Assembly: GCA_036521995.1 (NCBI GenBank)
Contig: DATDGR010000299.1
Coordinates: forward strand, 1-7,637
Source of the DNA: Gp13-AA77 sp036521995
GTDB lineage: Bacteria; Acidobacteriota; Terriglobia; UBA7540
Length of the DNA: 7,637 nt
Direction: 5' to 3'
Both the position numbers and the translations under genes were made by a program. How positions within the stretch are numbered: position 1 is the first letter of the stretch; every line of letters begins with the position of its first letter. The notes beneath the pieces were generated by a model. That model had not been told where the DNA came from, did not search any database, and saw only the letters and a list, made by a program, of their open reading frames with translations. This document shows positions 6,192-7,637 of the stretch, piece by piece.

Positions 6192-7184
6192 TTGGCGACA
6201 ACCATGGAAATCAGCAGGCGCGTGTTCAGAGAATCCGGGGCTCCGTCCACCCGTAGCATGGTGGAGAGCCTTGTGATCCACGCCATCGTGGCCTTGCTGA
6301 TGCTCGTGGGGGCATCAGTACTGGTTCGTAGCGGCGCGCCCCGCACGAAGAAAGAGATCGACATCGTCTTCTATCGTCCAGCGGCGGTCCCAGTCACGAC
6401 GACCGCGGTCCCGCCTCCTCTCTCAAAGGGGACAAATACGGCGGAAGCGAAACCGAAGGCCTCTGAAGCTCCCAACGGGCCTGGGAAACCGGACCTCCCA
6501 GCAGGTCCGGAAAAAGGATTTTCTGCGGAGGCGAAGCCGCCCGAGCCAAACGTGGGGAGGGCGGGCATTCTGGCATTCAAGGAGCAGTTCGCGAGCCTGA
6601 CCGAGGACCAGAACGCGCCGCGTCTCGGAACCGATGCACGTTACGGTGCTGCCGACGAAGTGGGCCAAGCATCATCCCACTCCGTGTTGACGACTAACAC
6701 GCCGGGATCAAGTGGTGGCATTGACGCCGGCTCGTTGAGCCGCAACGTGGGAGGTGGTGGCGGCAGAGGCGGTGGCGGTGGCGGCAATGGCGGAATGCCG
6801 GGCGTGAAGGTGGCCCGGGCGACCAGCTCGATCGCGTCGATCGGCGGCGGCGATGGCGACCGACCCAAGGCGCACAGCGGCCCAGGGCCTTCCCGCACCG
6901 ACGAAGAAATACAGATTGTGTTCGATCGTTACAAAGCGGCTTTCTACCGGGATTACAACCGGGCGCTGCGCAGTAACCCGACCTTGCAAGGCAAGATGGT
7001 GCTGCGCCTGACGATCGAGCCGGACGGCGCCGTGTCGATGTGCCAGCTGCAATCGACTGACATGGATGCGCCGGATCTCGTGGTTCAGGTGGTGAGCCGC
7101 GTCCGCACGATCAATTTTGGCGCAAAGGATGGTGTGCAGGCCGTGACGATCGTGTACCCGATTGACTTCCTGCCGGCCTCGTGA
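6192..7184 (+). CDS. TonB-like transducer with AgmX/PglI C-terminal domain
   Basis: 330 residues from TTG 6192. This start has GAGGTGG at 6180-6186 at proper spacing. GTG 6183 has no ribosome site, and ATG 6204 is possible but its site would be 17 bases away. The N-terminus has basic residues, then one membrane helix (about residues 24-45). In it, Ser26 and His30 match the S-x3-H pattern of the TonB helix that contacts ExbB/ExbD. After it comes IDIVFYRPA, then a long Pro/Lys/Ala/Glu-rich linker suited to crossing the periplasm, and a glycine-rich hinge from about residue 187. Residues 236-330 form the C-terminal domain: RYKAAFYRDYNRALRSNP, MVLRLTIEPDGAVSMCQLQS, and a final VTIVYPIDFLPAS. This is the pattern of the AgmX/PglI C-terminal domain, named from Myxococcus gliding proteins and related in layout to TonB/TolA ends. 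It probably transmits force from the ExbB/ExbD motor to an outer-envelope partner. Stop TGA 7182-7184. Confidence 0.9.
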   Translation: MATTMEISRRVFRESGAPSTRSMVESLVIHAIVALLMLVGASVLVRSGAPRTKKEIDIVFYRPAAVPVTTTAVPPPLSKGTNTAEAKPKASEAPNGPGKPDLPAGPEKGFSAEAKPPEPNVGRAGILAFKEQFASLTEDQNAPRLGTDARYGAADEVGQASSHSVLTTNTPGSSGGIDAGSLSRNVGGGGGRGGGGGGNGGMPGVKVARATSSIASIGGGDGDRPKAHSGPGPSRTDEEIQIVFDRYKAAFYRDYNRALRSNPTLQGKMVLRLTIEPDGAVSMCQLQSTDMDAPDLVVQVVSRVRTINFGAKDGVQAVTIVYPIDFLPAS

Positions 7185-7203
7185 AGCCGGCGACCGAAGC
7201 GAA

Positions 7204-7217
7204 GGGCACGGATGCCC
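7204..7217 (+). other. Small hairpin after the motor operon
   Basis: GGGCA (7204-7208), loop CGGA, TGCCC (7213-7217), 20 bases after the last stop codon. It is GC-rich but followed by GGGAGGATTAG instead of a T-tract. It may protect the mRNA 3' end; a true intrinsic terminator is not shown. Confidence 0.3.
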
Positions 7218-7262
7218 GGGAGGATTAGAGAAGCTACAAATCTGAGCAGTTGAACCCGACGC

Positions 7263-7356
7263 GATTTTGACAAAGGCATAACCATCGAAAGATGGCGACG
7301 CAAAGTCACCGGTCTAACGGGCCGCGAGCCCCACGACGGCGGGACCGCCGAAATTC
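7263..7356 (+). ncRNA. Cyclic-di-GMP-I (GEMM) riboswitch aptamer
   Basis: Binds the second messenger cyclic di-GMP in the 5' leader of an mRNA. The conserved core GACGCAAAG is complete at 7297-7305. Before it stands the P2 hairpin CCATC-GAAA-GATGG (7282-7295) with the GNRA tetraloop, closed outside by GGC 7275-7277 pairing with GTC 7305-7307. After it come CCGGTCTAACGGG, the expected tetraloop-receptor side of P3, the inner stem GGGC/GCCC (7319-7322 and 7328-7331), and the returning strand CGGCGGGACC. Outer pairing P1 can form between GATTTTG (7263-7269) and CGAAATTC (7349-7356) with one bulge. The exact register of P3 is uncertain by eye. Orientation is +, so it should regulate the gene downstream, starting at 7417 or 7606. 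Class I is inferred from the tetraloop/receptor layout. Confidence 0.88.
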
Positions 7357-7385
7357 AGTCCACAGCGGTGGCTGCCTCGGTCCCG
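7340..7385 (+). promoter_or_regulatory. Possible expression platform: arm competing with the aptamer
   Basis: CGGGACCG (7340-7347), which forms the 3' side of the aptamer, is perfectly complementary over eight bases to CGGTCCCG (7378-7385). The same bases are needed for P3 or the adjoining helix (GGTC 7311-7314 with GACC 7343-7346), so the two structures exclude each other. No T-run follows 7385, so control would not be by a standard intrinsic terminator; Rho-dependent or translational control would fit better. The role is inferred from complementarity only. Confidence 0.45.
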
Positions 7386-7416
7386 AAATCACTTGATGAG
7401 TGGAACGAGGGCGTAG

Positions 7417-7605
7417 ATGACTTCTAGCAACACCAACAACGCGAGGCCGCGCGGCAGCTGGATCAAAATCCTGCTCGACAAGCTGCGCCTCACTCCCCTC
7501 TTCCGCGTGCGACTTCTAGAGATCGATGATGTGCGGAATCCCCTCATAGCTCATGCGGTTATTGGCAGCCCAGCAAGAGCACGGCTGTTCAAGGGAGCAC
7601 GCGCT
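7417..7605 (+). other. Open reading stretch in frame with the last gene
   Basis: From ATG 7417 the frame stays open through ATG 7606 to the edge. A TAG at 7414-7416 directly precedes it, and GAGGG (7407-7411) lies five bases upstream. The first thirty or so codons mostly end in G or C, as in real genes here, with segments such as SWIKILLDKLRLTPLFRVRLLEID; the second half is less convincing. Either the last gene starts here, or this is leader RNA with chance coding character, or a decayed small gene. I recognise no family. Confidence 0.3.
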
Positions 7606-7637
7606 ATGAAGAGCATTTTATTTGTTTTCGGCATCGT
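7606..7637 (+). CDS. Start of an unidentified gene (3' partial), probably exported
   Basis: ATG 7606 has AAGGGAG at 7591-7597, eight bases upstream, and begins MKSILFVFGIV before the window ends. A Lys at position 2 followed by an unbroken hydrophobic run is typical of a Sec signal peptide or an N-terminal membrane helix. It is the first well-supported start after the riboswitch, about 250 bases downstream, and so is its likeliest target. Targets of such riboswitches are often surface, matrix, pilus or secreted proteins, but nothing visible identifies this one. The frame is also open upstream to ATG 7417, so a longer protein is possible. Confidence 0.5.
   Translation, partial: MKSILFVFGI

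Noticed and set aside
6641..6898. Proline-rich minus-strand frame
   Set aside because: It is the reverse complement of the glycine-rich hinge of the AgmX-like protein.
7606..7637. UDP-GlcNAc 2-epimerase (WecB-like) start, suggested by LFVFG
   Set aside because: That family continues FGTRPEA; here the codons after FG give Ile-Val, so the resemblance is only the hydrophobic strand.

Overview
The window comes from a GC-rich proteobacterium. Coding stretches look to be about 60% GC, and Shine-Dalgarno sites of the GGAGG type are strong and frequent. I infer Gram-negative from the contents: a lipoprotein, Sec-exported proteins, an ExbB/ExbD-type inner-membrane proton channel and a TonB-like transducer with an AgmX/PglI C-terminal domain. 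Genes of this mix are known from Myxococcota (adventurous gliding/Glt-type machinery) and from many Gammaproteobacteria. The sequence alone does not settle the genus.

Layout, all on the + strand. (1) 1-2519: 3' part of a long TPR-repeat protein, open through the left edge, ending in a tandem NAGTTPS-type repeat tail. (2) 2503-3198: a TPR lipoprotein overlapping the first gene by 17 nt. (3) 3195-3710: a small exported protein with a charged low-complexity middle and a distinctive C-terminal domain, joined to gene 2 by an ATGA overlap. (4) 3711-4577: a stretch without an intact gene, less GC-rich. Its last 300 bases hold a broken second copy of gene 3, carrying a frameshift and a TAA; the copy's frame still overlaps the next start by GTGA. 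(5) 4578-7184: MotA/TolQ/ExbB-family protein, two consecutive ExbD-family proteins, and a TonB-like protein with an AgmX/PglI C-terminal domain. These are overlapping or a few bases apart, so almost certainly one transcript. (6) 7263-7356: a cyclic-di-GMP-I (GEMM) riboswitch aptamer, recognised by GACGCAAAG, the CCATC-GAAA-GATGG hairpin and flanking helices. It is followed by an alternative pairing arm and then the first codons of a new gene (ATG 7606) that leaves the window.

How they may work together (inference): the ExbB/ExbD proteins would form a proton-driven motor. The AgmX-like protein would span the periplasm and carry the force. The TPR protein, TPR lipoprotein and small exported protein would be periplasmic or outer-membrane partners. 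The substrate (motility, envelope maintenance, transport or secretion) cannot be read from the sequence. The riboswitch most likely controls the gene to its right, not the motor operon, which lies upstream of it.

The most notable items are the c-di-GMP riboswitch with its competing helix, the decaying paralogue of the small exported protein inside the operon, the in-frame repeat tail, and the combined TPR / small protein / ExbB-ExbD-ExbD / AgmX locus itself.
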